DNA of 64,000 bases, from the NCBI GenBank assembly GCA_964502145.1, contig CAZCVI010000010.1, forward strand, positions 1 through 64,000, written 5' to 3'. The notes under the pieces are model-generated. The model was not told where the DNA came from. It saw nothing but the letters and a program-made list of their open reading frames with translations, and did not search any database. Positions 36,129 to 45,082 of the stretch are shown in pieces. The translations under genes were made by a program, and so were the position numbers. Every line of letters starts with the position of its first letter. The stretch's first letter is position 1. Source of the DNA: CAZCVI01 sp964502145. GTDB lineage: Bacteria > Acidobacteriota > Aminicenantia > UBA2199.

Positions 36129-38582
36129 ATGGAAAAAAAGACATTATTGGTAATGGGCAGTGGTGGCGACGCCCCGGGCATGAATCCTGCCCTTCGGTCG
36201 GTGGTGCGCTGCTGGCGGACCCAGGGCGATGATCACAAGGTCATCTTCTCCAGGGGCGGGTTTAATGGCTTGAAAGATTTTAAACTGGAAACAGCCTATT
36301 TAGATCGTCAAAAAGTGGCGGGCATATTGCAACGTGGCGGCTGCGAAATCGGCGCCGGACGATTTGAGAAATTAAAGGAAAAGGACAGCCCGGAAAGGGA
36401 AACAATTAAAAATACATTGCTTCGCTTGCGTGCCGAGGAAAATCTAAAAGGCGTCGTGGTCATCGGGGGGAATGGTTCTTTTACTGGCATGGTCAATGTG
36501 ATAGAAGAGGAGTGTTACTCCCTGACCGTGGGCATACCCGCCACCATTGATAATGACATCTGGGGCACAGACCTCAGTTTGGGCGTGGATACGGCCCTTA
36601 ATACCGCTATCGAAATCATTGACAAGATTCGCGACACCGCCCTCGCTTTTGGCCGGCCTTTTGTCGTCGAACTGATGGGGCGGGAGTGCGGTTTCCTCGC
36701 TCTGGCCGCAGCCATTGCCACCGAGGCGGAAGCTGTTTTTTTGCCGGAAAACGAGGTATGTTTTGCTGATCTTGTGGCCTTGCACCATCAACTCGATAAA
36801 CTGAAAGGCGAGGGCTTAAAAGATGCCGTGATTATTGTGGCTGAAGGATCGGAATTAAAGAGTGATACGCTGCAAAATTTACTGACCATCCATTTGAAAA
36901 TAAATGTCCGTTCTGTTGTTCCCGGTTTTGCCTTGCGCGGTGGCAGTCCCTCTGCCATGGACCGATTATTGGGATGCCGGTTCGGCTACCATGCCGTGGA
37001 ATCTTTAAAAAAGTCCATTGCCAAGAATGCCAACGAGTATGATGTCCATTCCAGCGTGGTCGCCTTAAAGGGAACGACGATTGAAACCAAAAGTAATGTC
37101 CAGGAGATATTAAAAAAGAGTGGGAAGGACACCTGGAAAGATCAGCCCATGTTTCATGAGTTACAACGTATTCAGGGTGCGCTATCCATGTATCAAAGTA
37201 CCCCGGAATACAATAAAAATGTTGGCACTGCGCTGTTGGTTATTCATGGTCCCGATGCTCCCGGTATCAATGCCGCTATTCGTGCCTTTTCACGCGTGGC
37301 GTTGCAACCGGCCATGGGTAATGCTGGCGGCAAACGATTTCGGACTATCGCTGTCCGTGATGGTTTTAAAGGTTTATCCTTGCCCCATTCCAATATCGAG
37401 GATTATATCGCCCAGTATTATATCGAGTTGAGCTGGCGTAATACTGTCGGTTTAACTTTGGCCGGGGGTGTACCCACCATGCTCTCCCAGGACTCTATTG
37501 AACCAATCCGCGCGTCCACTAAAAATTGGCTGGAGAAAGGACTCTCCCTGGAAACAGCGGTTAAGCAGATGGTTGTTAATATCCAAAATTTTGTCCAACA
37601 TGAAGCACGGATTGGCCAAATGAGCAGCATTGACATTTTGGTCGTGATAGGCGGACGCGATGCTTTCGAGTGGATTCGGAAACTTCAGGACGCTGGTTTT
37701 TATCTGCCCATTATTTTTATTCCCGCATCTATTGATAATGATCTTGGTTTTACCGATTACACCATTGGCTTTGATACTGCCGTGAACAATGCCATCAAGG
37801 CTATTGACAAGATCAAGGAGACTGCCCTGGCCGAGGGCCGGACTTTTTTGATTGAAACCATGGGCGGTTTAAGTGGTTTTTTACCCTTGACCGTCGGTCT
37901 GGCCACCGGGGCTGAAAATATTATTTTCCCCGAATTGTTTAAAAACGGTGGTCCTAAAAAAGAGGATATCCAAGAAGTAGCGAAACGAATCAACCAGCGC
38001 TTCAAGGCGATTCGAAAAACTCAATCCATACTTATTTTTCATGAACATACCGTGCAAGAGCTGGGAGGTATTGATGCTATTGCCCAGATTTTCGAGGAGG
38101 AACAGACGGGTAGCGATACATCCTATGGTGTGCGAAAAACTGTTCTGGGTTATACCTTAAGAGGGGGGCATCCCACTGCTTTTGATCGCATATTAGCTTC
38201 CCGTCTCGGTGCGGCAGCGGCTTTTGGCATTGCCGATGTGCTCAAAACTCCCAGTTCGGGTGAATACCGCAATGGTTTTGCCGTGGGTTTGGATAATAAC
38301 GAGATTAAAAAAATCGGATTTGTCGATTTAATTAAAAATAATCCGGCCAAGTTAAAACACCAGCAAGAACGAATGCGCGAACTGGCCACCATTCATTGCT
38401 CTTTGGCCAATGATCGCTGGATGGAAACGCGCCTAAAAGATGAGCACCTTTTCACCAGCCCCGGGATAGAGTACGATGCCTCTAAAAAATCCCTCGACAT
38501 GTGGCGACAATACTGGGGGGACTGCGTCCCCAAGCGCCTAGGAGACCTTTGTGTGCCTGCTCAATTGGAAACGGTTGGTTGA
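36129..38582 (+). CDS. tandem-fused 6-phosphofructokinase
   Basis: An 817-residue protein with two complete phosphofructokinase folds, as in animal and fungal enzymes rather than the usual 320-residue bacterial subunit. Domain 1 (about 1-400) has GSGGDAPGMN, GGNGS, the catalytic PATIDND and MGRECG, so it keeps the main active-site residues, although GGDGS is GGNGS. Domain 2 (about 410-800) keeps PASIDND but has GGRDA for GGDGS and MGGLSG for MGRxxG, suggesting it became regulatory. It should phosphorylate fructose-6-phosphate; whether ATP or pyrophosphate is the donor is not settled by these motifs. AGGAAGG precedes the ATG. Confidence 0.9.
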   Translation: MEKKTLLVMGSGGDAPGMNPALRSVVRCWRTQGDDHKVIFSRGGFNGLKDFKLETAYLDRQKVAGILQRGGCEIGAGRFEKLKEKDSPERETIKNTLLRLRAEENLKGVVVIGGNGSFTGMVNVIEEECYSLTVGIPATIDNDIWGTDLSLGVDTALNTAIEIIDKIRDTALAFGRPFVVELMGRECGFLALAAAIATEAEAVFLPENEVCFADLVALHHQLDKLKGEGLKDAVIIVAEGSELKSDTLQNLLTIHLKINVRSVVPGFALRGGSPSAMDRLLGCRFGYHAVESLKKSIAKNANEYDVHSSVVALKGTTIETKSNVQEILKKSGKDTWKDQPMFHELQRIQGALSMYQSTPEYNKNVGTALLVIHGPDAPGINAAIRAFSRVALQPAMGNAGGKRFRTIAVRDGFKGLSLPHSNIEDYIAQYYIELSWRNTVGLTLAGGVPTMLSQDSIEPIRASTKNWLEKGLSLETAVKQMVVNIQNFVQHEARIGQMSSIDILVVIGGRDAFEWIRKLQDAGFYLPIIFIPASIDNDLGFTDYTIGFDTAVNNAIKAIDKIKETALAEGRTFLIETMGGLSGFLPLTVGLATGAENIIFPELFKNGGPKKEDIQEVAKRINQRFKAIRKTQSILIFHEHTVQELGGIDAIAQIFEEEQTGSDTSYGVRKTVLGYTLRGGHPTAFDRILASRLGAAAAFGIADVLKTPSSGEYRNGFAVGLDNNEIKKIGFVDLIKNNPAKLKHQQERMRELATIHCSLANDRWMETRLKDEHLFTSPGIEYDASKKSLDMWRQYWGDCVPKRLGDLCVPAQLETVG

Positions 38583-38612
38583 GTCCTTTACATTGTAAAA
38601 GATTTTGTATTT

Positions 38613-38663
38613 GGTCCAGTAAGTCCAGCTCATCCAGATAGTCCAGATAGTCCAGATAGTCCA
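38613..38663. repeat. 9-bp microsatellite, GTCCAG type
   Basis: About five 9-base units (agtaagtcc, agctcatcc, three copies of agatagtcc) lie after the phosphofructokinase gene. Antisense frames through it are spurious. Confidence 0.75.
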
Positions 38664-38740
38664 TTTTGTTGCATTATTAGCCATACCCGTTTACTATTCA
38701 TTTTTATTAGATAATAATTACCCCTTCCTCGCTTTGCCTC

Positions 38741-38812
38741 TTGACAAATCCGTCAAATTTGCTAAAATTTTTTATTGGTCTAATACTGTAAAACAATTCC
38801 AATAGACCAATA
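38741..38812 (+). promoter_or_regulatory. promoter and downstream dyad for the Gld-like ABC operon
   Basis: TTGACA (38741-38746), a 16-bp spacer and TAAAAT (38763-38768). Immediately downstream TATTGGTCTA (38773-38782) pairs perfectly with TAGACCAATA (38803-38812), overlapping the predicted start site. It may be an operator or a leader hairpin. Confidence 0.6.
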
Positions 38813-38898
38813 GATGGTAAGCTCATAAAAGCACCAATTTAATAAAGAGTTTTATACATTTTAAGAACGGCAAAAAAACCTTATAGAAGGAGACATGA

Positions 38899-39621
38899 AT
38901 GATTAAGATTGAGAACCTGACCAAGTACTACGGTGAATTTTGCGCGGTGGATCATATCAGTTTTGAGATCAAGAAAGGAGAAATCCTTGGCTTCCTTGGC
39001 CCCAACGGCGCTGGGAAAACCACGACCTATCGTATTTTGACCGGTTATCTGCAAGCCACTTCCGGTAATATCCACGTGAAAGAATACAATATCGGCGAAC
39101 ACCAACTGGAGATCAAAAAACTGATCGGCTACCTGCCCGAATCCGCACCCATTTACCACGATATGCTGGTATACGATTACCTGAACTATGTCGCCGATAT
39201 CCGCGGCGTCGCTTCAGACCAAAAACTCCCCCATATCAAAAACCTGGCTGACCTGTGCAGTCTAAACGACGTCATGCACAAGACCATTTCCGAACTGTCT
39301 AAAGGGTACAGACAACGGGTGGGCGTGGCCCACTCCCTGATGGGAGACCCAGAAATCCTGGTACTGGATGAACCCACTTCCGGCCTCGACCCCAACCAGA
39401 TTGTCGAAACCCGCGAGATCATCAAACGTATCGGCAAAGAAAAGACCATTATCTTTTCCACTCACATCCTCAGCGAAGCCCTGGCTACCTGCGACCGTAT
39501 CGTGATCATTAACAACGGCAAACTGGTCGCCGATTATACCATCGCTGAAATCCATGATTTGACTAAAAACCAATCGTTCGAAGATTTATTTAGGAAAATC
39601 ACCAAAGGGGACAAACAATGA
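38899..39621 (+). CDS. ABC transporter ATP-binding subunit, GldA-like
   Basis: A 240-residue ATPase with Walker A GPNGAGKTT near 34-42, signature LSKGYRQRVG near 131, and Walker B ILVLDEPTSG near 152. It powers an ABC-2 type exporter whose permease gene overlaps it at ATGA (39618-39621). The four-gene set (ATPase, permease, GldG-like, DUF4340) matches the Gld cluster known from gliding Bacteroidetes but is widespread in non-gliders. The exported substrate is not known. GAAGGAG precedes the ATG. Confidence 0.93.
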   Translation: MIKIENLTKYYGEFCAVDHISFEIKKGEILGFLGPNGAGKTTTYRILTGYLQATSGNIHVKEYNIGEHQLEIKKLIGYLPESAPIYHDMLVYDYLNYVADIRGVASDQKLPHIKNLADLCSLNDVMHKTISELSKGYRQRVGVAHSLMGDPEILVLDEPTSGLDPNQIVETREIIKRIGKEKTIIFSTHILSEALATCDRIVIINNGKLVADYTIAEIHDLTKNQSFEDLFRKITKGDKQ

Positions 39622-40340
39622 AAGTGAAAAATTCCGAAACTATCAAACATATCTTTAAGAAAGAGTTCAAATCCTATTTTATCTCACCCATTGCCTACAT
39701 TGTTATTTCTATCTTCCTGCTCATCATCGGGTGGTTGTTTTTTTCCACCTTCTTTCTTAATGCCCAGGCCAGCCTGACCCGTTTTTTCTCCCTGTTGCCC
39801 ATCACCTTCGCGTTTATCATTCCCGCCGTGACCATGCGTTTGTTTTCCGAGGAGATGAATGTGGGCAGTTACGAGTTATTGCTGACCCTGCCCGTTACCT
39901 TCCGTGATGTAATCATGGGGAAATTCCTGGCTGCCGTGGCGTTTGTTGGCACCATGTTGGCACCCACCCTCTCTTACGCTATATTCACTGCCTTCCTGGG
40001 CAAGTTGGATTGGGGCCCGATCATCGGTGGATATCTCGGCGCCATCCTTCTCGGTGCCGCTTTTGCTGCCATCGGCCTCTTGGCTTCCACCCTCACCCGC
40101 AATCAGGTAGTTGCTTTTATTATTGGCATGGTCATCTGTTTTGCCCTTACCCTGCTGACCGATTTTGGGCTCTGGTTCCTGCCGGATTCACTCGTGAAAA
40201 CCTTTCAATATTTCAGTGCCAATTACCACTTCGAACAAATCGCCAAGGGCGTCGTCGACAGCCGCGATATCCTCTATTTCTTCTCCCTCATGTTCATCGC
40301 TCTATACGGCGCCAACCTGGTTATGCAAGAAAAAAAATAA
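39618..40340 (+). CDS. ABC-2 type permease, GldF-like
   Basis: A 240-residue integral membrane protein with about six TM helices. SPIAYIVISIFLLIIGW is the first. FSEEMNVGSYELLLTLPV is the coupling-loop pattern of ABC-2 permeases of the GldF/NosY type. It forms the channel for the upstream ATPase, to which it is translationally coupled. The GldG-like gene begins ten bases after its stop. Confidence 0.92.
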   Translation: MKVKNSETIKHIFKKEFKSYFISPIAYIVISIFLLIIGWLFFSTFFLNAQASLTRFFSLLPITFAFIIPAVTMRLFSEEMNVGSYELLLTLPVTFRDVIMGKFLAAVAFVGTMLAPTLSYAIFTAFLGKLDWGPIIGGYLGAILLGAAFAAIGLLASTLTRNQVVAFIIGMVICFALTLLTDFGLWFLPDSLVKTFQYFSANYHFEQIAKGVVDSRDILYFFSLMFIALYGANLVMQEKK

Positions 40341-40350
40341 GGAGTCCAAC

Positions 40351-42612
40351 ATGGCTGAAAAAGAAAAGAAAATATCCGGTTTACCCAAATATTATAAATT
40401 CCTGCTTTATCTCGTTGTGCTCGTATTGATCAACTTGGTGGGCATTTCTCTGTTTTTCCGTTTTGATCTCACTTCCAACAACCTCTACTCCCTCTCCAGC
40501 GCCAGTAAAAAAGTCGTCTCTACTCTCAACGAACCGCTGACGATCAAGGTGTTCTTCTCCAAGAACCTCCCCGCTCCCTATAATAACATCGAACTCTACC
40601 TGCACGACTTGCTGCAAGAGTATGAAATCTACTCGCATAAAAATCTCAGTTACCGCTTCTTCGATGTCACTGCCGATGAGGGTGATCTCAGTGAAGATGC
40701 CAAAAAGAACCGGGATATGGCCCAGAGTTACGGCATTTATCCCGTCAACGTGCAAAAGATCGAACAGGATGAAAGCAAAGTGCAACGTGCCTTCATGGGT
40801 ATCGTGTTGTTGCACGGCGATCTGGTGGAAAAAATCCCCGCCGTCACCTCCACCGAGGGCCTCGAATACCAGATTACTTCTGCCATTCGCAAGATGAATA
40901 ATAAAATCTCCGCCCTGGTCAGTTTACCCGAAAAGATCAAAGTGAATCTGGTCATCTCCTCTTCCTTGGCCCAAATTGCCAAGGTAGCGAAAATCCAGGG
41001 ACTGGAAGGAATAAAACCTGCGGTTCAGGATATCGTGGAACGGTTAAAAGGCAAATCCTACGGCCAGTTGTTATTCGTTCATATTGATCCCAGCATGGGC
41101 GAGGGCACACCCGAACAATTAAAAGCCCTGGAACGTTTTAACTTGCAATGGCCGCAGATCAACGCGCCAGACGGGTCGCAGATTCCTGCTGGTACGGGTA
41201 TGGTGGCCATCAGTATGTCCTATGGCAAAAAGTCCATCGAACGGAACCTGATGGGTCGCAAAATGGCCCTCACCGAGCGGGGCGTGGAAGAACAATACGC
41301 CGTGGCGGATGTCAAGGAGATCGAGACCTTTATCAATGATAATGTCGATAGTATGATTGATATCAACGAGGATATCGGTTTTCTCTTCACCCATGGGGCA
41401 TTGCCTTTATCCGTGGACGTCCCCCCGCAAATGCGCATGATGCAGCAGGCTCCCGAAGCGTTGAATCGCTTTAACGCCCTTTTGAGCAAAGAGTATTCTA
41501 TCAAAGAGGTTAACCTCGACGAAGGGATTCCCGACAGTATGGATACTCTGATCATTGCTGGTGCCAAAGAGAATTTTACCGACTGGCAATTGTTTCAGAT
41601 CGATCAATTCTTGATGAAAGGCAAGTCCTTGGCCCTGTTCTTGGATGCCTTTAATGAAATTCAACCCCAGCAACAGCAGCAGGGTGGGTTTCAGCAACCC
41701 TTTTATCTGCCTATCAATACTGGCCTGGAAAAATTATTGGACCACTACGGTTTAAAAATAAAAAAATCCTACCTGATGGATGATAATTGTTATGTCAACC
41801 GTGGCCGCGATGGCGAAGAGATGAAAATCTATTTCGCGCCCATTATCAAGAACGAAAAGATCAATCACAGTCTGAATTTCATTGAAAATATCAAGCAGAT
41901 GGTGGCTTTAAAAGTCTCCCCCTTGGAAGCGGATCAGGATAAAATCAAGAAGAACGGCTTGAAATTGGAGGAGCTGTTTGCTTCCTCTGACAAATCCTGG
42001 GAAATGTCCGGGCGTATTACCCTCATGCCCTTTATGATCCGTCCCCCGGAAAATGAAAAAGAGATGAAGAGCCAACCATTGGCCTACCTGTTAGAAGGCG
42101 AATTCCCCAGTTATTTCAGCGATAAACCAGTACCGGAAAAACCCAAAAAAGAGGAACCGAAAAAAGAGGAACCCACCGATCCCACCCAAGCGCCGCAAGA
42201 TAACGCAAAAGTCGCGGCCCAACCTGAACCAAAACAACCGGAACTAATCACCCCCCCGGTCAAAAGCGAAAAAGAGATCATCAATCGTGGCAAACCCGGC
42301 AAGGTTTTTTTGATTGGCTCTGCCGAAATGTTGAAGGACAACGTGTTGGATGAAGAGGGGTTGTCTCCCAATGCCGTCTTTTTGCTCAATACCGTCGATT
42401 ATCTCAACAAGCGCGAGGACATTGCCGTGATGCGTGGTAAAAATCAGCGTTTTAATCCTTTGGACGAGTCCAAACCGACTACCCGTTTTATCGTCAAATG
42501 GTTCAACGTCATCGGTGTGCCCATATTGTTCATTTGTCTCGGTATTCTCATCTGGTTGCGCCGTAAGAATCGTCGTCGCCAGATTCGTGCCATGTTTGTC
42601 AAGTCGAATTAA
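40351..42612 (+). CDS. GldG-family ABC transporter auxiliary protein
   Basis: About 753 residues. One TM helix near the N-terminus (about 22-40), a large extracytoplasmic part with the GldG/IFT-like substrate-binding fold (about 45-690), a Pro/Lys/Glu-rich segment near 593-645, and a second TM helix near 720-742 before a basic tail. GldG partners the GldA/GldF pair in an exporter. The start at 40351 is chosen because AAGGAG lies just upstream; the frame itself is open 135 bases earlier inside the permease gene. Confidence 0.9.
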   Translation: MAEKEKKISGLPKYYKFLLYLVVLVLINLVGISLFFRFDLTSNNLYSLSSASKKVVSTLNEPLTIKVFFSKNLPAPYNNIELYLHDLLQEYEIYSHKNLSYRFFDVTADEGDLSEDAKKNRDMAQSYGIYPVNVQKIEQDESKVQRAFMGIVLLHGDLVEKIPAVTSTEGLEYQITSAIRKMNNKISALVSLPEKIKVNLVISSSLAQIAKVAKIQGLEGIKPAVQDIVERLKGKSYGQLLFVHIDPSMGEGTPEQLKALERFNLQWPQINAPDGSQIPAGTGMVAISMSYGKKSIERNLMGRKMALTERGVEEQYAVADVKEIETFINDNVDSMIDINEDIGFLFTHGALPLSVDVPPQMRMMQQAPEALNRFNALLSKEYSIKEVNLDEGIPDSMDTLIIAGAKENFTDWQLFQIDQFLMKGKSLALFLDAFNEIQPQQQQQGGFQQPFYLPINTGLEKLLDHYGLKIKKSYLMDDNCYVNRGRDGEEMKIYFAPIIKNEKINHSLNFIENIKQMVALKVSPLEADQDKIKKNGLKLEELFASSDKSWEMSGRITLMPFMIRPPENEKEMKSQPLAYLLEGEFPSYFSDKPVPEKPKKEEPKKEEPTDPTQAPQDNAKVAAQPEPKQPELITPPVKSEKEIINRGKPGKVFLIGSAEMLKDNVLDEEGLSPNAVFLLNTVDYLNKREDIAVMRGKNQRFNPLDESKPTTRFIVKWFNVIGVPILFICLGILIWLRRKNRRRQIRAMFVKSN

Positions 42613-42630
42613 CCGCACCCGGAGGACAAA

Positions 42631-43650
42631 ATGAAGAAAATGAAGAAAGAGATCGTGATATTGGGGCTAGTGATTCTGGTGCTCTTGGTCTACCTGTTTC
42701 TGAAGAATACAGATAACGTTCACTATGCCATTCCCGAGTTGCCCGCTATAAAAGCTGAAAATATAGATAAAGTAGAGATCAAAAAAGCCGATCTCACCAT
42801 CACTTTGGCCAAGCAAGATGGCAAATGGGTGATTGCGCCCAACCGTTATCCTACGGATGAGGGTAAGGTCACCGCTATTGTCGATTTTATTGGTAATTTA
42901 ACGCTCACTGATCTGGTTTCCAAGTCCAAGAACTATTCCCGTTACGAACTCGATCCCGGCAAGGCTATTTTAGTCAAAGCCTATCTAAAGGATAAGGCCG
43001 TGCGGGAGTTTGAAGTCGGTAAAGCTGCCGCCACTTACAGCCACACCTACGTAAAGATCAAGGGTGATGATAATGTCTATCATGCCCGTGAATCTTTCCG
43101 CAGTAATTTTGACGTCAAGCTGGATGATTTCCGTGACAAGAACGTGTTGAAATTCGATGTCAATGAGATTTCCGAGCTGACCGTGGAAAAAGAGGGGCAA
43201 ACCTTGCAGTTCAGCAAAAAAGTCGATCAACCCTCTACTCCCGCCGCACCCGCTACTCCCGCCGCGAAACCCGAAGGCGAATTTTCCTGGCAGACCGCAG
43301 ATGGTAAGAAAGGCAATAAATCGACCTTGGATGCCATGATCGCCAGTTGTACCGCTCTGGTTGGTGACAGTTATATCGCCGGTAAAACCAGCGCCGACTA
43401 CACGGCACAAACACCCGTTTATACCGTAAAATTCAAAGGCAGAAAGGATTATGTACTCACTTTTTATGCTAGGATTGAAGCCGGTGAAGACAATGGCAAG
43501 TATCCTGTGATCTCTTCCGAGAATCCCTATCCCTTCTTATTAAATTCCTACAAGGGTGACGAGATCATGAAGAAATCCGAGGACCTGTTAGAAAAGCCAG
43601 TACCCACCGCAATCACCCCCGAACCCGCTAAAAAAGAAAAAAAGAAATAA
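42631..43650 (+). CDS. DUF4340 domain-containing membrane-anchored protein
   Basis: A 339-residue protein with an N-terminal TM segment (about 7-24), then a beta-rich extracytoplasmic part. DKVEIKKADLTITLAKQDG and the KWVIAPNRYPTDEGKV pattern match the repeated unit of DUF4340 proteins, which occur with GldG. A Pro/Ala linker (about 196-214) separates two copies of the fold. The end is Lys-rich. It probably belongs to the same exporter complex. Its GGAGG site follows the GldG stop. Confidence 0.85.
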   Translation: MKKMKKEIVILGLVILVLLVYLFLKNTDNVHYAIPELPAIKAENIDKVEIKKADLTITLAKQDGKWVIAPNRYPTDEGKVTAIVDFIGNLTLTDLVSKSKNYSRYELDPGKAILVKAYLKDKAVREFEVGKAAATYSHTYVKIKGDDNVYHARESFRSNFDVKLDDFRDKNVLKFDVNEISELTVEKEGQTLQFSKKVDQPSTPAAPATPAAKPEGEFSWQTADGKKGNKSTLDAMIASCTALVGDSYIAGKTSADYTAQTPVYTVKFKGRKDYVLTFYARIEAGEDNGKYPVISSENPYPFLLNSYKGDEIMKKSEDLLEKPVPTAITPEPAKKEKKK

Positions 43651-43664
43651 AATAATAAGCACTG

Positions 43665-43692
43665 GAGGGCGCAGAGAATTCTCTGCGTCCTC
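43665..43692 (+). terminator. palindromic hairpin ending the Gld-like operon
   Basis: A 28-base near-perfect palindrome centred on GAATTC (gagggcgcagagaa / ttctctgcgtcctc), directly after the DUF4340 gene. A GTCCA microsatellite follows rather than a U-tract. Confidence 0.5.
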
Positions 43693-43709
43693 TACATCTA
43701 CATCATCCA

Positions 43710-43746
43710 TATCGTCCACATCGTCCATTAAGTCCACATCGTCCAC
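43710..43746. repeat. 9-bp microsatellite, GTCCA type
   Basis: Four units (atatcgtcc, acatcgtcc, attaagtcc, acatcgtcc) of the family also found near 10435 and 27182, between the Gld-like operon and mvaD. Confidence 0.7.
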
Positions 43747-43766
43747 AAAAATATCACCCCCATATG

Positions 43767-43796
43767 TTGACAATCCACTCGTATCCATGTCATAAT
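43767..43796 (+). promoter_or_regulatory. promoter for the mvaD gene
   Basis: TTGACA at 43767-43772, an 18-bp spacer and CATAAT (5 of 6) at 43791-43796. The leader to the TTG start is about 26 bases. Confidence 0.65.
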
Positions 43797-43828
43797 TAAG
43801 TTTTACATTGGAAGTACAGGAGACCGCA

Positions 43829-44914
43829 TTGCATAAGTTAGCCTCAAGTGAGGCCGCAGAGAAAACAGAGTTGTTCAAATGCACCGCCACTGCCCATCCC
43901 AATATTGCCTTGGTGAAATACTGGGGCAGACGGGACAGCATGCTAAATCTTCCTTCTACCGGTTCCATTTCCGTTACTCTCAATCATTTGATCACCACCA
44001 CCACCGTTGTTTTTAATCCTCAGTTGGAGCACGATGTATTGCTTTTAAATGGCACACGGGCTTCTGCTCCACAGGAAGATCGTGTCAGCAAGTTTATCGA
44101 CATTTTTCGCCGGGAAGCTGGTCTTGCGTCCTTTGCCCAGGTTGTGTCGGAGAATAATTTTCCCATGGAAATCGGTCTCGCCTCCTCCGCTGCCGCGTTT
44201 GCCGCCCTCACATTGGCCACAGCCGGAGCCTTGCAACGCCAGTACAGTATTCCCCGGTTATCTGAACTCGCCCGTCGCGGTTCCAGTTCAGCCGCCCGTT
44301 CTATTTTTGGCGGTTTTGTCGAGATGAAACCCGGTCAAAATCCCGAAGGTTCCGATGCCGTGGCTGTTCCCCTCTATGCCAGGGATTATTGGCCCCTGGA
44401 AATATTGATCTTCATTACCACCGAAACGAAAAAAAATGTCGCTTCCTCCGAAGGCATGATCCGCTCCGCTCTCACCTCTCCCTACTACCAGTCCTGGTTG
44501 GATACCAACCCCAATGACCTGGAACTGATTCGTGGTGCTTTAGAAAGAAAGGATTTTCAATTATTGGGGGAAATTACCGAGCTCAATTGTTTGAAAATGC
44601 ACGGCCTCATCATGACTGCCAACCCCGGTATTATTTATTGGAACCATGTCACTGTCAGTCTCATTCATGAAGTGCAACGCTTGCGCAAAGAGGGTATTCC
44701 CGCCTATTTTACCATTGATGCCGGGCCACAGGTGAAAGTGTTCTGTCCCAAAAGTTTCACCCCGAAAATCAAGAAAGAGTTGAGCCATATTCCCGGGATC
44801 AAGCAGATTCTGACTTGCGGTATCGGCCCCGGTGCCACCGTGGTTGTCCCCCATACCAAAAAACCATTCTGGAAAAAAGTGTCCAAGATTCAAAAAATAT
44901 TTTCTAAAAAATAA
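43829..44914 (+). CDS. mvaD: diphosphomevalonate decarboxylase
   Basis: Last step of the mevalonate route to isopentenyl diphosphate, a GHMP-fold enzyme. AHPNIALVKYWGRRD near 21-35 and STGSISVTL are diagnostic, and the phosphate loop is GLASSAAAFAALT near 112-124. FGGFVEM and the catalytic aspartate region DAGPQVKVF follow. About 361 residues from the TTG at 43829, which has AGGAG six bases upstream; a TTG at 43808 is also in frame but lacks one. Having mvaD suggests a mevalonate route, whose other genes are not in the window. Confidence 0.9.
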   Translation: MHKLASSEAAEKTELFKCTATAHPNIALVKYWGRRDSMLNLPSTGSISVTLNHLITTTTVVFNPQLEHDVLLLNGTRASAPQEDRVSKFIDIFRREAGLASFAQVVSENNFPMEIGLASSAAAFAALTLATAGALQRQYSIPRLSELARRGSSSAARSIFGGFVEMKPGQNPEGSDAVAVPLYARDYWPLEILIFITTETKKNVASSEGMIRSALTSPYYQSWLDTNPNDLELIRGALERKDFQLLGEITELNCLKMHGLIMTANPGIIYWNHVTVSLIHEVQRLRKEGIPAYFTIDAGPQVKVFCPKSFTPKIKKELSHIPGIKQILTCGIGPGATVVVPHTKKPFWKKVSKIQKIFSKK

Positions 44915-44920
44915 GGAGGA

Positions 44921-45082
44921 GTGAGCCATTATTATCTCATTAACTCCAAGGGAATCAGCAAAAAAATCAGGGCCGCCATGAAAAAATTCACTTACACCCT
45001 CTTGGACCACAAGATTGTCTCTACTGGCGTAGCCATGGAGTGGGGCATCAGTATGAATCCAGTGGGCAAGAAACATAGATGA
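44921..45082 (+). CDS. 53-residue protein of unknown function, coupled to the GspF gene
   Basis: A GTG at 44921 follows GGAGGA after the mvaD stop and runs 53 codons to TGA at 45080-45082, which overlaps the next gene's ATG (ATGA at 45079-45082). The peptide is basic with one central helix-like stretch (SKKIRAAMKKFTYTLLDHK). The tight packing between two real genes and the coupled stop/start support translation. The ribosome site abuts the GTG, so the exact start is uncertain. No family is recognised. Confidence 0.55.
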   Translation: MSHYYLINSKGISKKIRAAMKKFTYTLLDHKIVSTGVAMEWGISMNPVGKKHR

